Below are positions 8,965 through 19,347 of a stretch of DNA of 64,000 nucleotides, piece by piece (within the stretch, counting starts at the first letter, position 1; every line of letters begins with the position of its first letter). The notes beneath the pieces are model-generated. The model was not told where the DNA came from, ran no database searches, and was given only the letters and a program-made list of their open reading frames with translations. This stretch comes from Candidatus Hydrogenedentota bacterium (lineage in GTDB: Bacteria > Hydrogenedentota > Hydrogenedentia > Hydrogenedentales > JAEUWI01): positions 62,001 through 126,000 of the forward strand of contig JAEUWI010000009.1 in assembly GCA_016791475.1 (NCBI GenBank), given 5' to 3'. A program made the position numbers and the translations under genes.

Positions 8965-9939
8965 ATGAACGTCGCCATCATCGGGTGTAGTGGCATGGGG
9001 CGCGTACACGCCCAGATGGCTGTCAATTGCGGCCTCAAGATTGTCCTCTGCGCCGACAAATCGAAGGAAGCGGCCGAGGCCCTCGCGGCAAAATACGGCG
9101 CCAAGGCCGTGACCGACGGCCTGAAGGCTGCCGCCAGCCCGGAAATCGACTGCGTAGCCATTGCGACGCCCACCATGACCCACCTCATGTTCATCGAGGC
9201 GGCGGCGGCGGCGGGCAAGCACATCTTCTGCGAGAAGCCTCTCTGCCGCACTACGGCGGACTGCAAGAAGGCCATTGCGGCGGCGAAGAAAGCCAAGGTG
9301 AAGCTTTTTGTCGGCCACGTGGTGCGCTACTTCCACGAATTCGAGGCCATGAAGGCCCAGGTGGAAGCCGGCGCCATCGGCGAGCCGGGCTATGTGAAGA
9401 TCTACCGCGGCGGACTCTTCCCCGGCGGCCCGAAGAGCTGGTTCGCCGACTACAAGGGCAGCGGCGGCGTGACCTTCGACTGCGCGATCCACGACATGGA
9501 CTGGGTGCGCTACGTCTTCGGCGAGCCGGAGCGGATTTTCTGTCAGGCGCTGATGAAGAACGAACCCTTGTGCATCGATTATTCCCAGAGCAATATCCGC
9601 CTGAAAAACGGCATGATCGCCACCATCCTCGGCACCTGGGCCCACCCCAGCGGCTTCCAGGTGAAGGCGGAGATCTGCGGCAGCGGCGGCATGATTCAGT
9701 ACGACAGCAAGGAGGCCCCGATCGGCTCCATGCTGCGCCAGACGGAAGCGGGACCCAGCATGGTGGTACCCAGCAGCCCGGTGGCCGAGAGCCCCTACCA
9801 GCGGGAATGGGAAGACTTCATCGCCTGGGTACAAGATGGACGTACGCCCCGCGTCACGCCGGAGGACGGCATGATGGCCGTCAAGATGGCCGAAGCCGCA
9901 TTGAAATCCAACGCCACCGGCCAGCCGGTCAAGTTATAA
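8965..9939 (+). CDS. Gfo/Idh/MocA-family oxidoreductase
   Basis: The 324-residue protein is read from the ATG at 8965, where family similarity begins (MNVAIIGCSGMG, the Rossmann dinucleotide loop). An ATG 48 bases upstream is also open. The NAD(P)-binding fold continues to the EKP motif (FCEKPLCRT near residue 94), and the C-terminal beta-sheet domain has the DxxxH element in DCAIHDMDW. These enzymes oxidise or epimerise sugars and inositols using NAD(P). The substrate is unknown. The next gene starts 15 bases after this stop and encodes a second member, so the two probably act in one sugar pathway. Multiplied Gfo/Idh genes are typical of planctomycete-like heterotrophs. Confidence 0.88.
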   Translation: MNVAIIGCSGMGRVHAQMAVNCGLKIVLCADKSKEAAEALAAKYGAKAVTDGLKAAASPEIDCVAIATPTMTHLMFIEAAAAAGKHIFCEKPLCRTTADCKKAIAAAKKAKVKLFVGHVVRYFHEFEAMKAQVEAGAIGEPGYVKIYRGGLFPGGPKSWFADYKGSGGVTFDCAIHDMDWVRYVFGEPERIFCQALMKNEPLCIDYSQSNIRLKNGMIATILGTWAHPSGFQVKAEICGSGGMIQYDSKEAPIGSMLRQTEAGPSMVVPSSPVAESPYQREWEDFIAWVQDGRTPRVTPEDGMMAVKMAEAALKSNATGQPVKL

Positions 9940-9954
9940 GAAGGACCAGAGATC

Positions 9955-10938
9955 ATGGCTAAAATTGGCATAATGAGTTTCGCCCACATGCACGCCTTCA
10001 GCTACGCGGCCTGCCTCAACGCCCTGCCCGAGGCCGAACTCGCCGGGATTTGGGACGACGACGCGAAGCGCGGCAAGGCGATGGCGAAGGAATTCAACAC
10101 GAAGTTCACCGCCAGCCTGGACAAGTTCCTGGCGGGTGATATGGACGGCGTCATCATCTGCTCGGAGAACGTGAAGCACCGCGCGATGGTGGAGGCCGCC
10201 GCGAAGGCCGGGAAGTGGATCCTTTGCGAAAAGCCCCTGGCCCCCACGGTGAAAGAGGCGAAGGAAATGGTCGCCCTGTGCAAGAAGGCCGGCGTCGGCC
10301 TCGGCACGGCCTTTCCCTGCCGCTTCGCCCCGACCCTCATCGAAGCGCGCGCCCAGATCCAGTCCGGCGCCCTTGGCAACATCCTCGCCATCGCGTGCAC
10401 CAACAATGGCCAGTGCCCCTTTGGCTGGTTTGTCGATGAAAAGCTCGCTGGCGGCGGCGCCACCATGGATCACACCGTCCACGTGGCCGACGCCCTCCGC
10501 TGGATGCTGGACAAGGAGTTCACCAAGGTCTATTGCGAGAACGGCAACCTCCTCCACAAGAAGGAGATCAAGACTGACGACCTGGGCATGCTCAACCTCG
10601 AAATGGAAGGCGGCATCCAGGTCTCCCACATCGCAAGCTGGAGCCGCTCCAAGAGTTTCCCGACCTGGGGCGACGTCACCATGGAATTCATCGGCACCAA
10701 GGGCGTGCTCAACGTGGATGCTTTCAACCAGAAGGTCAACGTCTTCAACGACGCCACCATGCGCCACACCTGGGCCTCCTATGGTGACAACCCGGACCTG
10801 GGCCTGGTGCTGGACTTCGTCAACGCCGTCGACGAAAAGATCGAGCCGAGCGTCACGGGGTTGGATGGCCTCCGCGCCACCGAAGTGACCGTTGCCGCGT
10901 GCAAGTCTGCAAAATCCAGGAAAATGGAAAAGATCTGA
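9955..10938 (+). CDS. Gfo/Idh/MocA-family oxidoreductase, second copy
   Basis: This 327-residue paralogue of the preceding gene starts with MAKIGIMSFAHMHAF, where the glycine loop is replaced by SFAHMH. This variant occurs in a subset of the family. CEKPL lies near residue 90, and TMDHTVHVADAL carries the catalytic His region. An AAGAAGG-like ribosome site is placed between the two genes. The altered dinucleotide loop may change cofactor handling. A role in the same sugar oxidation or epimerisation route as the first gene is inferred from the 15-base spacing. A GC-rich hairpin follows the stop codon. Confidence 0.87.
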   Translation: MAKIGIMSFAHMHAFSYAACLNALPEAELAGIWDDDAKRGKAMAKEFNTKFTASLDKFLAGDMDGVIICSENVKHRAMVEAAAKAGKWILCEKPLAPTVKEAKEMVALCKKAGVGLGTAFPCRFAPTLIEARAQIQSGALGNILAIACTNNGQCPFGWFVDEKLAGGGATMDHTVHVADALRWMLDKEFTKVYCENGNLLHKKEIKTDDLGMLNLEMEGGIQVSHIASWSRSKSFPTWGDVTMEFIGTKGVLNVDAFNQKVNVFNDATMRHTWASYGDNPDLGLVLDFVNAVDEKIEPSVTGLDGLRATEVTVAACKSAKSRKMEKI

Positions 10939-10948
10939 ATCCAGTCAA

Positions 10949-10980
10949 TGCCGCCAGTCTCAACGACGAGGCTGGCGGCA
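10949..10980 (+). terminator. Hairpin after the oxidoreductase operon
   Basis: A perfect nine-base stem, TGCCGCCAG with CTGGCGGCA, has a 14-base loop and begins 11 bases past the stop. No T-run follows, so it may act as a weak or factor-assisted terminator. Confidence 0.45.
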
Positions 10981-10984
10981 CACA

Positions 10985-11035
10985 CTCGTTCCCACGGTCC
11001 TCCGTGGGAATGCATACCGTTCCGCTCGGCGGAAC
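10985..11035 (+). repeat. REP-like double hairpin, left copy
   Basis: The 51-base element has two adjacent hairpins: CCCACGG/CCGTGGG with loop TCCT, and GTTCCGC/GCGGAAC with loop TCG. A nearly identical copy lies in inverted orientation at 11716-11766, on the other side of the RAYT gene. Confidence 0.85.
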
Positions 11036-11067
11036 AAGCCTGCGGGTGCCCACTTCACACACCACTG

Positions 11068-11604
11068 TCACCCCCAGTCTTTGCACACTTCGATCAACCC
11101 CGACTCCCCCAAATAATTCCGCGCACTCGAATAACGCCAGTGCTCCGGCAAGTCCACATAACCCCGCTGCTCCGGGTTGTTGTGGATATAATCCAGCTTC
11201 TGCCGCATCATGTCCCAGCTCAGAATCTCCTGCGGATGGGACCCCTCCTGCCAAACCTGGAAATCCCGATCATCCTTGCCCCGCTTCTTGCAGAACTTCA
11301 TCTGCTTCAAGATCGTGTTCGCGCGAAGCTCCCGGAGACACTTTACGATCTGCTTCGCCGTGTAGGATTTGAAGTTCGCCACGTCGTGTCCTATGTCCTC
11401 CGACGCGGCGATCATGTGCAGGTGATTCTCCAGAATGACATAGCCATAGATGTTCAATCCCCGTTCCGACTGAAGATAGCGAAAGCTATCGAGAACGATA
11501 TCGACCGTCGCGGGGCGCGTGAACACGGGAAGCCAGTTCACAATGGTGCAGGTGAAAAAGTGTGCGGCCTTCGGATCGTCAATGCCGTAACGACTTCTAC
11601 CCAT
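11068..11604 (-). CDS. REP-associated tyrosine transposase (RAYT), first
   Basis: This 178-residue Y1-type HUH protein has the metal-binding pair in ENHLHMIA (His61, His63) and the single catalytic tyrosine in SYTAKQI (Tyr81). A strong AGGAGGGG site precedes the start. RAYTs nick single-stranded hairpins at REP sequences and are thought to spread or maintain them without being classical insertion sequences. Here the gene lies between inverted REP copies at 10985-11035 and 11716-11766, with a third related copy at 11847, exactly the arrangement expected of an active or recently active RAYT. The C-terminal part (IHNNPEQRGYV, HWRYSSARNYLG) matches the family's conserved tail, so the gene looks complete. 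Confidence 0.9.
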   Translation of the reverse strand: MGRSRYGIDDPKAAHFFTCTIVNWLPVFTRPATVDIVLDSFRYLQSERGLNIYGYVILENHLHMIAASEDIGHDVANFKSYTAKQIVKCLRELRANTILKQMKFCKKRGKDDRDFQVWQEGSHPQEILSWDMMRQKLDYIHNNPEQRGYVDLPEHWRYSSARNYLGESGLIEVCKDWG

Positions 11605-11715
11605 GACATGCCCCTCCTGGCGGGTCTCTTGGATACTTCTGGGTATAGTCTAAAACGTCGGGGCGGTTTTCTACAAGAGCGCGATTAAGAATTCCGGTAC
11701 GCTTTCATACCCCCT

Positions 11716-11766
11716 GTTCCGCCGAGCGGAACGATATGCATTACCACGGAGGACCGTGGTAACGAG
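11716..11766 (-). repeat. REP-like double hairpin, right copy (inverted)
   Basis: This is the reverse complement of the left copy at 48 of 51 positions. Two of the three differences are a compensating pair in the first stem (C-G becomes A-T), so the hairpin is kept while the sequence changes. It lies upstream of the RAYT start. Confidence 0.85.
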
Positions 11767-11846
11767 ACCATTTGGGTTGGGGGTGCGTTGCTAGGGCACG
11801 CCGCCTCAAGGCCATGTGCAATCCGAAACGAGACCGAGCTTCCTGG

Positions 11847-11892
11847 CTACCACGGTCCTCCGTGGTAGTCTATACCGTTCCGCTCCGCGATA
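11847..11892 (+). repeat. REP-like element, third copy
   Basis: The hairpin CTACCACGG/CCGTGGTAG (11847-11868) is followed by a degenerate second hairpin around GTTCCGCTCCGCG. Similarity to the left copy continues about 20 bases further. It ends about 30 bases from the ogt stop codon. Confidence 0.75.
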
Positions 11893-11920
11893 CAGCCCGA
11901 GGGCAGCCACTCGTCTTCCA

Positions 11921-12457
11921 TCAGCGCCCCTCCTGTTCCCGCTGCAGCAGGGCGCCCTTGCGCTCCAGGCCCCACCGGTAGCCCGACAGCGATCCATCCG
12001 TGCGCACGATCCGGTGGCATGGAATGGCCACGGCGATCTTGTTTGCTGCGCAGGCGGTGGCCACGGCGCGGACCGATTTGGGCTGACCTAATCGATGCGC
12101 AATCTCCGTGTAGCTCGCGGTCATGCCGGGTGGCACCGCCTGGAGCGCCTCCCAGACCTGGCGCTGGAAGGCCGTGCCGCGAATGTCGAGCGGCAGATCG
12201 AGGCCACGCGCGGGATGCTCCACGAAGCCCACCACCTGGCCGACCATCACGTCGAAATCTTTGTCATCACCGGTGATTTCCGCCTTCGGAAAGGCATCCT
12301 GCAGATCTCGCGCGAGTTGCTCCGGGTCTTCGCCGAGGAAGATGGCGCAGATGCCCTTTTCCGTCGCGGCGACGAGGATCGCGCCGAGGGAGGACTGGCC
12401 GATGGCAAAATGGATTGTGTCACTTGCGCGAGATGCAGTGGGAGTCATGCCCAACAT
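11921..12457 (-). CDS. ogt: Methylated-DNA-protein cysteine methyltransferase
   Basis: The 178-residue suicide repair enzyme moves alkyl groups from O6-alkylguanine to its own cysteine. The active site IPCHRI is at residues 145-150 (Cys147). The helix-turn-helix segment SYTEIAHRLGQPKSVRAVA and the Asn hinge in CAANKIAVAI are intact. The closing SGYRWGLERKGALL resembles the C-terminal domain of Ada more than E. coli Ogt, but there is no Ada-type N-terminal regulatory domain. The start may be the ATG at 12448 rather than 12457. A REP-like element lies just past the stop. Confidence 0.93.
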   Translation of the reverse strand: MLGMTPTASRASDTIHFAIGQSSLGAILVAATEKGICAIFLGEDPEQLARDLQDAFPKAEITGDDKDFDVMVGQVVGFVEHPARGLDLPLDIRGTAFQRQVWEALQAVPPGMTASYTEIAHRLGQPKSVRAVATACAANKIAVAIPCHRIVRTDGSLSGYRWGLERKGALLQREQEGR

Positions 12458-12543
12458 GATAGCGCTTCCTCCAAGTCATCCAGCCGAAGATCGTACATTC
12501 CGTAAAATTCCGTGCCCTTCCGTAGTCAATCCTGCTCTCACCC

Positions 12544-13587
12544 TTAGGCCCAGGGCAACGCCTCGACCTTGTCGATCTTCTTGCCCGGTTCACTGGTCCA
12601 GGTGCTGCCGTCGGGCAGGATGCTCTCGGCGGTGTACTTCCCCGTCTCGGCGTTGACCGTGATGATCTTGCCGCCCTTGGGCACCTTGTCGCCGCCGTAG
12701 CCGCCGTGGCCACTGGCGCGGCCGTAGTTCAGCTCGACGCCGCCCCAGGTGCCCTTGTAGTCATTCACATGATCGTGGCCGCAGAAATAAGCGCGCACCG
12801 TGCCCAGCGCGTCGATAAGCGGCAAGGTGGTGCCATCTTCCTCCCACGAGCAGACCTCCTCCAGAAAGACGCCACCCGTTTCCGCCTTCGACCACACCTC
12901 CGAGTACTGCTTCACGGGAATGTGCACGATGGCGAAGGCGTTCTTCGCGGTCGGGCGGTAGTCCTGCGCCGGCAGGGCCTTCAGCCAGTCGCGCTGTTGT
13001 TGGAGCATCCCGCCCTCCATGGAATTCATGCAGACGAAATCCCAGCAAGGATTGCCCGCCTTGTCCTGCAGCGCCACCACATAGTTGCCGCCACTAGCGC
13101 CGCCGCGATAGAGGGATCCCTTCGCATCGTGAAAGGTGTCGTGTCCCTTCACGTAGTCGTCCAGGCGGTCGTGGTTGCCCCACACGAAGAGCCAGGGCAC
13201 GCCCCACTTCGCCAGCTTGTCCAGTGCAAAGGCCTGATACTCCGCGCCGCGCCCATCAGGATTGTCGCTCCACAAATCGCCCGACACCACCAGAAGTTCC
13301 GGCTGCGTCTTGTCGATCAAGCGGGGAATCTCCTCCAGCGTCCGCAGGTCCATGGCCGGGTCGTCGTTGCCGTAGAAGTGAATATCCGTAAGCTGGAGCA
13401 TTCGGATGCGCGACGGATCCGCGATGGTCAGCGTCGACTTGAGTTCGGGATAGGTGGCCGAGGGCGCCAGGCCCACATGCTGCTCCGGAGCATCCTCCGC
13501 ATGGGCGGAGCGGGGAAGCAGGGCGGCGGCGGAAAGCGCGGCGGCGCTCCCGAGAAACTGACGACGGTTAACGTGGAAGCGGGTCAT
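12544..13587 (-). CDS. Tat-exported calcineurin-like phosphoesterase
   Basis: The 347-residue protein starts at the ATG at 13587 with GGAG nine bases upstream. The N-terminus is a twin-arginine signal (NRRQFLG, then a hydrophobic run ending SAHA). The metallophosphoesterase motifs follow in order: LTDIHFY near residue 62, VVSGDLWSD near 95, WGNHD near 126, a His in VHIPVK, and CGHDH near 268. All metal ligands of the binuclear site appear present, so it should hydrolyse phosphoesters in the periplasm. Closest in style are the PAP29/DCR2-like phosphatases. The natural substrate is not evident. It is transcribed away from the serine hydrolase gene. Confidence 0.88.
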   Translation of the reverse strand: MTRFHVNRRQFLGSAAALSAAALLPRSAHAEDAPEQHVGLAPSATYPELKSTLTIADPSRIRMLQLTDIHFYGNDDPAMDLRTLEEIPRLIDKTQPELLVVSGDLWSDNPDGRGAEYQAFALDKLAKWGVPWLFVWGNHDRLDDYVKGHDTFHDAKGSLYRGGASGGNYVVALQDKAGNPCWDFVCMNSMEGGMLQQQRDWLKALPAQDYRPTAKNAFAIVHIPVKQYSEVWSKAETGGVFLEEVCSWEEDGTTLPLIDALGTVRAYFCGHDHVNDYKGTWGGVELNYGRASGHGGYGGDKVPKGGKIITVNAETGKYTAESILPDGSTWTSEPGKKIDKVEALPWA

Positions 13588-13980
13588 AGCGGGTACTCCA
13601 GAGGGTTGCACATGGACGGAGCTATAGTCTGACACAGTCCACCGGGAACATTGCAAGAACGTTAAGGGGGGACGGACCCGTGCCGAAACACCCCACCGAG
13701 GCACAGGCGCTCCAAGTTCCAGAGCCCACCTCAACCCGCGCCCCCGACGCCAACGCACGGGCCTGTCCCTGGGGATGTAATGGCGCGACCAGAATTGATG
13801 CAAGTCCCGACTTTACATCCACTGGGACATGCCGCCGCTCTTGCGGGCGTTTCGCTCGACCGTTACTTCGAGGAAGTGAAACGGTTGCGTTGATCTCACC
13901 CGGTACGCCTGCGGCGGTACGTCCCATCCAGTCTTGGAATCTCCCGCCCCGTCCGATACACTGACGGCCGGAGGTATTCC
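13588..13980. other. Divergent intergenic region
   Basis: About 390 bases separate two divergent genes and should hold both promoters. No clear -35/-10 pair, hairpin or repeat was recognised. A purine-rich ribosome site (CGGAGG) directly precedes the plus-strand start. Confidence 0.4.
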
Positions 13981-15102
13981 ATGTTGCGCCGCTCTTATTT
14001 GACACTTTATTGCGTTGTCTTGATTTTCCTTGCCCTTACCACTTACGCCGAGATCTGGCCCGAGGCCCACTGGGCTGAGTCCACACCGGCCGAGGCCGGT
14101 CTGGATGCTACCAGTCTCGACACCATGGCCGCCTTCGCAGGTGGGCGGGGCTGCGTGGTTCGCGGCGGGAAAATGGTCTACACCTGGGGCGATGCGACGA
14201 AGCGGGGCGATGTGGCGTCGGCGGTGAAGCCCTGGTTTTCCACCTTCCTCTTTCTCGCCGTGGAATCGGGCAAGATCGAGAGTCTGGACACGCCGCTGGT
14301 GACCTTTGAGCCGCGTCTGGCCGAGATCAATGCGGCGCTGGATCACAAGGACCGCAATATTACCTTTCGCCATGCGGCGAATCAGACTTCGTGTTATGGC
14401 GTGACGGAAGCGCCGGGCAGCGCCTTCAATTATTGCGACTGGCAGATGGCCCTCTTCGCGGACACGCTCTTCGGCAAAGTTTACAGCCACGGCTGGGACA
14501 CCGTAGACACTGCCGTGCTCGCGCCGCTGCTGACGGATCGCCTTCAATGCGAGGACAGTCCCACGTTCAGCGCTTTTGGGGAGAAGGGTCGCCGCGGACG
14601 GCTCGGGGTTTCGCCTCGGGACTTTGCGCGCTTTGGCCTGCTCTATCTGCGGCAGGGCCGGTGGCGCGATGGACAGGTTATTTCGGCGGATCACGCCCGC
14701 ATGGCCGTGACCAGCCCCCTGCCCGCCGAATTGCCCCGCACCGCCCGCGCCGTCAGCGAAATGATTCCCGAGCAGCGCAGTCTGGGCTCGGAAAAGATCC
14801 CCAACGACCAGACGGATCATTTCGGGAGTTACAGTTGGCTCTGGTGGGTTAACGGCGTGGACCGCGACGGGCTGCGCAACTGGCCCGACGCGCCGGTGGA
14901 CACCTTCTGCGCGCTCGGCCACAAGAACGGCCAGCGGGGTCTGGCGGTCATTCCGTCGCTCGATCTGATCGTTTCCTGGAACGACACGACCCTGGGCGAT
15001 CACCCGGTGAAGGAAAAACCGTTGAACACCATGTTCAAGTTGCTGATGGCGTCGCTTCTTCCGGGTTGTCCGGATGAACCATCGAGTACACCGCCGGAAT
15101 AA
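13981..15102 (+). CDS. Exported serine hydrolase, beta-lactamase/class C-like
   Basis: The 373-residue protein has a signal peptide (residues 1 to about 23) and a CGGAGG ribosome site. The fold is the serine beta-lactamase/D-Ala-D-Ala carboxypeptidase type: a candidate SxxK (SAVK, Ser80-Lys83), a Tyr motif in FNYCDWQ near residue 152 and a GHKNG segment near residue 322 in place of KTG. Middle segments ([19 protein letters not shown]) are typical of the Beta-lactamase family PF00144, most of whose members are esterases or peptidases rather than drug-resistance enzymes. The substrate is unknown. Its last 68 bases overlap, on the opposite strand, the end of the RND permease gene, an unusual tail-to-tail arrangement. 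Confidence 0.8.
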   Translation: MLRRSYLTLYCVVLIFLALTTYAEIWPEAHWAESTPAEAGLDATSLDTMAAFAGGRGCVVRGGKMVYTWGDATKRGDVASAVKPWFSTFLFLAVESGKIESLDTPLVTFEPRLAEINAALDHKDRNITFRHAANQTSCYGVTEAPGSAFNYCDWQMALFADTLFGKVYSHGWDTVDTAVLAPLLTDRLQCEDSPTFSAFGEKGRRGRLGVSPRDFARFGLLYLRQGRWRDGQVISADHARMAVTSPLPAELPRTARAVSEMIPEQRSLGSEKIPNDQTDHFGSYSWLWWVNGVDRDGLRNWPDAPVDTFCALGHKNGQRGLAVIPSLDLIVSWNDTTLGDHPVKEKPLNTMFKLLMASLLPGCPDEPSSTPPE

Positions 15103-18100
15103 GCAAAAGCGTGATCAACGTGGAGCTGGAGAGCCCGCCGATCACCGCGCGCGCCAGGGGGGCCTGGGCGTCCGCGCCTTCGCCGATACCGAGCGCCAGT
15201 GGCAACAGACCCAGGATGGTGGTCAGCGTTGTCATCAGAATGGGGCGCAGGCGTCGGCGTCCCGCCTCGGCCACCGCGTCGCGGGTGGACCAGCCTTCAC
15301 CGGTGCGAAGCTGGCCCGCCTGATCGACGAGAAGGATGGCGTTGTTCACCACGATACCGCCGAGCATGATGCAGCCGATATAGGACTGGACGTTCAGCGT
15401 GGTGTTGGTGGCATAGAGCGTAAGTAGGACGCCGATGGCCGCCAGGGGCACGGAGCACATGACGATGACCGGGTCGCGCAGGGATTCGTACTGGCAGGCG
15501 AGCACCATGTAGACCAGGACCAGCGCGAGGATCATGGAGACCATCAATTCGCGGAAGGACTCCTTCTGCTCCTCGTAGTTGCCCGCCACCGCGAGATCGT
15601 AGCCGTCGGGCCGGGCGATGCCGTCCAGTACCTTTTCCACATCGGCGGCCACGGAGCCCAAGTCGCGCCCGGCGATATTGGCGGTGACGGAGGCGATGCG
15701 CTGCTGGTCCTTGCGCTCGATCTGCGTGGGGCCGCGCCCGCCCTCCGCGGAGACCAGGTTGCGCAGCGAAACCCGTTCACCCGTGGGCGAGGTGAGGGTC
15801 AGGTTCAATACTTCGTCGATCGTGAGCTGCTCCGCATCGCGAAATTGCACCAGGATTCGGTAGGAGTTTCCGCCGCTGCGAAATTCGCCGGCCTGGGTTC
15901 CCGCGAAGGCCGTTTCGATGGCCTCGGCAACGTCGCGCACGCTGAAGCCCAGGTCCGCGGCCTTGTCGCGGTCCACGCTGATCTCCTGCTGGGGCAGGCC
16001 GTCGTCCCGGCTGGAATCGATATCCGTGACGCCGGGCACATCCTTGATCGCATCCGCCACCCGGTCCGCCAGCAGATCGAGCGTCGCCAGGTCGAATCCC
16101 CGGATCTCCACCGTCACGCCGTCGGAGCCGCCGATGATCCGTTCGAGCAGGAACTGTCCCTGGGGGGCGGTGACGCGCACCTCCATGCCGGGAATTTTTC
16201 CGGCGAGGCGCTTGCGAAGGTCATCGGCAATCTCGGTGTTGGACCGGGTCCGCTCTTTGGCGGGCACCAGGGAAAGGCGCACCTCGGCCTCGCCGCTGTC
16301 GCTTGCTTCGGCGATAATCGAAATGGCCTCGGGCACCACCGGCTTCACAATTTCTTCCATTTTCCGGGCCTGTGCGTCGACGATTTCGAGCCGCGTCCCC
16401 ACTTCCATCTCGCCGGAAACCCGCACCTCGCCCTCGTCGCTTGGGGGCATGAACTCCGTGCCGATCATGGGGAGGAGGAACAGGCTCGCGCCCAGCGCGA
16501 CGAGGGCTGAAAATACGGTAAAGATACGATGGCGCAAGACGACCCGCAGCAGGTCGCGGTAGGCGCTGTCCAGGCGGTTGAACAACCCCTCGCTTGAATC
16601 GGCGAGCCAGCCAATCCAGCTCGGCTGCGATTCATACTTGCTGTGGCGTTCCTCGGGCGATTCCACCAGTTTGGAGGCCAGCATGGGCACGAGGCTCAGC
16701 GCCACCAGAAGCGAACACAACAGGGAAAAGACGATGACATAGGCCAGTTCCTGGAAGAGGATACCCGATACGCCTCGCACGAAGATCAGCGGCAGGAAAA
16801 TCACCAGGGTGGTTATGGTACTGGCCACCACCGCCGCGCCCACTTCGCCCGCGCCGTGAATTGCCGCATCCATCTTGTCTTCGTGGAGCTCGTCGCGCCG
16901 CCGGAAAATGTTTTCCAGGACGACGATCGAATTGTCCACCATCATGCCCACGCCGAGGGCGAGGCCGCCCAGGGTCATGAGGTTCAGCGTGAAGCCGCCG
17001 AAGTAAATCAGTGCAAAGGTGGCGATGATGGAGATGGGGATCGCGAGTGAAATGACGATCGTGCTGCGCAGGTTGCGCAGGAAAAACAGCAGCACGATAA
17101 CAGCGAGCGCGCCGCCGTAAAGCACGGAATTGGCCACGTTGTCGATGGAGCGCTCGATAAAGTTGCCCTGGTTGGCCACCGCGATCACTTCAATTTGCGG
17201 AAAATCGCGATTGACCGCCTCCACCTCCTTCAGGATTGCGCTGGATACCTCGACGGTGTTTGCGCCCGCCTGCTTGCGGATGCCCACGCGGATGCCCCGG
17301 TGGCCGTTGAAGCGCTCGGTCTCGGATTGCTTCTCGTAGGTGTCCACCACATTGGCAATCTGCCCGACGGTCACGGGAACGCCATCCTGAAGGGTTACCA
17401 CGGTATTGCGGATTTCATCCAGGTTGGCGAATTGCGCCGGCGCCCGAAGCATGACCTCGTGGGTGCCCTGTTCTATCTTGCCGGCGGGCAGATCGAGGTT
17501 TGCACTCCGCACCGCCTCCAGTACCTGATTCAACGGCACGTCGAGGGCGTTGATCTTTTCGGGATCGAGCTCGATGCGGAGTTCGCGATTGAAGCCGCCC
17601 CAGAGGTCCACCTGGGCCACGCCGGGCACGCGCCCGAATCGGTAGCGCAACTGGTCTTCGATCAGCGTGGTCAGCTCCACCGGGTCGAGATCGCCCTGCA
17701 CGCCAAGAATCACCACGGGGAAGCTCGCGATGTCGAATTTGCGCACGCGGGGGCGGGTAATGTCGTCGGGGAGCTCGTTGATCTCGTCTTCGATGCGCCC
17801 CTGCACGTCCAGCGTGGCCAGATCGATATCGGTGCCCCACGAAAAGGTTACCCGCACGTTGCTCCCGCCCTCGTAGGAGTTCGAGCTGAGCTCTTCCACG
17901 CCCGGTGTCGTCGCCACGATCTCTTCGATGAACTGGGTGACCCGCTGCTCCATGACCTCGGGGCTCGCGCCTTCATAGGAGGTGTTCACGGAAGCCGTGG
18001 GCATTTCGATGCTGGGGAGCAAATCGATCTGCAGGCGCTCGAGCGAGACTCCGCCGAGGATGACGACGATGAGCGTGACCATCGTGGTGAGCACCGGTCG

Positions 18101-18127
18101 CCGCACACTGAATCGGGGCAGGTTCAT
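15035..18127 (-). CDS. RND-family efflux permease (HAE1 type)
   Basis: The 1030-residue inner-membrane proton-driven pump has the expected plan. TM1 at the N-terminus ([18 protein letters not shown]) is followed by a large periplasmic porter domain, TM2-TM6 from about residue 330, a second porter domain and TM7-TM12. TM4 carries [15 protein letters not shown], with one of the usual two acidic relay residues replaced by Asn, as in SwrC-like members. The gene starts at a four-base overlap with its adaptor gene, so the two are translationally coupled. No outer-membrane channel lies beside them; the TolC-like gene at 29.7 kb may serve both pumps. Substrates could be drugs, detergents or lipids. 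Confidence 0.95.
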   Translation of the reverse strand: MNLPRFSVRRPVLTTMVTLIVVILGGVSLERLQIDLLPSIEMPTASVNTSYEGASPEVMEQRVTQFIEEIVATTPGVEELSSNSYEGGSNVRVTFSWGTDIDLATLDVQGRIEDEINELPDDITRPRVRKFDIASFPVVILGVQGDLDPVELTTLIEDQLRYRFGRVPGVAQVDLWGGFNRELRIELDPEKINALDVPLNQVLEAVRSANLDLPAGKIEQGTHEVMLRAPAQFANLDEIRNTVVTLQDGVPVTVGQIANVVDTYEKQSETERFNGHRGIRVGIRKQAGANTVEVSSAILKEVEAVNRDFPQIEVIAVANQGNFIERSIDNVANSVLYGGALAVIVLLFFLRNLRSTIVISLAIPISIIATFALIYFGGFTLNLMTLGGLALGVGMMVDNSIVVLENIFRRRDELHEDKMDAAIHGAGEVGAAVVASTITTLVIFLPLIFVRGVSGILFQELAYVIVFSLLCSLLVALSLVPMLASKLVESPEERHSKYESQPSWIGWLADSSEGLFNRLDSAYRDLLRVVLRHRIFTVFSALVALGASLFLLPMIGTEFMPPSDEGEVRVSGEMEVGTRLEIVDAQARKMEEIVKPVVPEAISIIAEASDSGEAEVRLSLVPAKERTRSNTEIADDLRKRLAGKIPGMEVRVTAPQGQFLLERIIGGSDGVTVEIRGFDLATLDLLADRVADAIKDVPGVTDIDSSRDDGLPQQEISVDRDKAADLGFSVRDVAEAIETAFAGTQAGEFRSGGNSYRILVQFRDAEQLTIDEVLNLTLTSPTGERVSLRNLVSAEGGRGPTQIERKDQQRIASVTANIAGRDLGSVAADVEKVLDGIARPDGYDLAVAGNYEEQKESFRELMVSMILALVLVYMVLACQYESLRDPVIVMCSVPLAAIGVLLTLYATNTTLNVQSYIGCIMLGGIVVNNAILLVDQAGQLRTGEGWSTRDAVAEAGRRRLRPILMTTLTTILGLLPLALGIGEGADAQAPLARAVIGGLSSSTLITLLLIPAVYSMVHPDNPEEATPSAT

Positions 18128-19347
18128 TCGGCCGGCCCCGCTTCCGAGGCCACCGTCACGGCGGAGCCGTCGTCGATCAACTGCTGGCCGAGAGTAACCA
18201 CGCGCCCGGTGAGCCCTTCACCCTCCACCTGCACGCGCCCGCCTTCACGCAGGCCGGTGGTGATGGGCCGCCAGGTCACCTTCGTGCCTGCGTCGTCCAC
18301 CAGGAAAACGCCGGCAACGTCGCCCCGCGTGGCGATGGCCGCCTCGGGGATAATCGTCGCGTCCTCCGCGCGGGCCAGTTCCAGCGTAACGCGTATGAAC
18401 ATACCTGGTTTCAGACGTTGATCGGGATTGTCGATGGCCAGCTCCACCCGCGCCTGACGGGAGGTCTGCTGGAAGATGGGGGCAATCCGCGCCACCTTTC
18501 CATGGAAGGTTTCACCGGGATAGGCGTCGGTCGCCAGGGTCGCCGTCTGGCCTTCGTGGAAGCGCGCATAGTCCGACTCGGTGACGTGGATCACGCCCGT
18601 GATCGGCGACAACTCCACGATGGCGAGGATGGGTGTATTCGCGGAGACGGTGTCTCCTTCATCCACGAATCGCTCCGCCACCACGCGGCGCTCGCTGCCC
18701 TCGGCCCATTCGGCGTTCACCTGGGTATAGGCGAGTCGTATCTTCGCGGACTCCAGCGATGATTCCGCCCGCTGCATCTGGGCGCGGGCCACTTCGAGGC
18801 GGGCCTGGCCCGCGAGCTGCTCCGTCTTGGCGGCGTCAAATTGAGATTCCGAGGCAATCCCCTGCTCCCGCAGGGTCTCCACGCGGGCCAGTTCGCGCTG
18901 GGCGATGTCCAGCGTGCTGTTGGCCTCCGCGAGCGTCGCCCGGGCCACCGCCAGATCGGCGTCGGCCTGCGCCACCGCCTGCACGTATTCGCGGTCATCC
19001 AACTCCACCACCAATTGCCCGCGGGATACCGGATCCGCCAGATCGACCGCAAGTCGTTCTATACGCCCGCTGATCTTGGGCGCCACCATGAATTCCGCCG
19101 TGGCCTCCAGCGTCCCGCTGAAGGTGCGGCGAAAAACGATGGGACCGTGCTCGATGGCGGCCACCTCCACCGGTGCGGGCAGCTCCTCGCGAGGCGCGGG
19201 CCCATTTCCCAGCGTTGCAACCCTCCCCGTATGGATGAGCCAGGCGAGACCACCGCCCGCGCCAATCAGTATGAAAAGAACGAAGAACTTTTTGAACCCC
19301 CGCCGGGCGCGGCTCCGCGAAGCTACGTTTACTGTCTGTGGGTCCAA
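18124..19347 (-). CDS. RND periplasmic adaptor (membrane fusion protein)
   Basis: The 407-residue adaptor has an N-terminal membrane anchor ([18 protein letters not shown]), a lipoyl-like domain split around a helical hairpin (about residues 95-210), then beta-barrel and membrane-proximal domains. The start codon is TTG at 19347, chosen because GGGAG lies seven bases upstream and no ATG precedes the membrane anchor. It links the RND permease to an outer-membrane channel. Overlap with the permease start is four bases. The upstream 257 bases are shared with the divergent sulfatase gene. Confidence 0.93.
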   Translation of the reverse strand: MDPQTVNVASRSRARRGFKKFFVLFILIGAGGGLAWLIHTGRVATLGNGPAPREELPAPVEVAAIEHGPIVFRRTFSGTLEATAEFMVAPKISGRIERLAVDLADPVSRGQLVVELDDREYVQAVAQADADLAVARATLAEANSTLDIAQRELARVETLREQGIASESQFDAAKTEQLAGQARLEVARAQMQRAESSLESAKIRLAYTQVNAEWAEGSERRVVAERFVDEGDTVSANTPILAIVELSPITGVIHVTESDYARFHEGQTATLATDAYPGETFHGKVARIAPIFQQTSRQARVELAIDNPDQRLKPGMFIRVTLELARAEDATIIPEAAIATRGDVAGVFLVDDAGTKVTWRPITTGLREGGRVQVEGEGLTGRVVTLGQQLIDDGSAVTVASEAGPAE

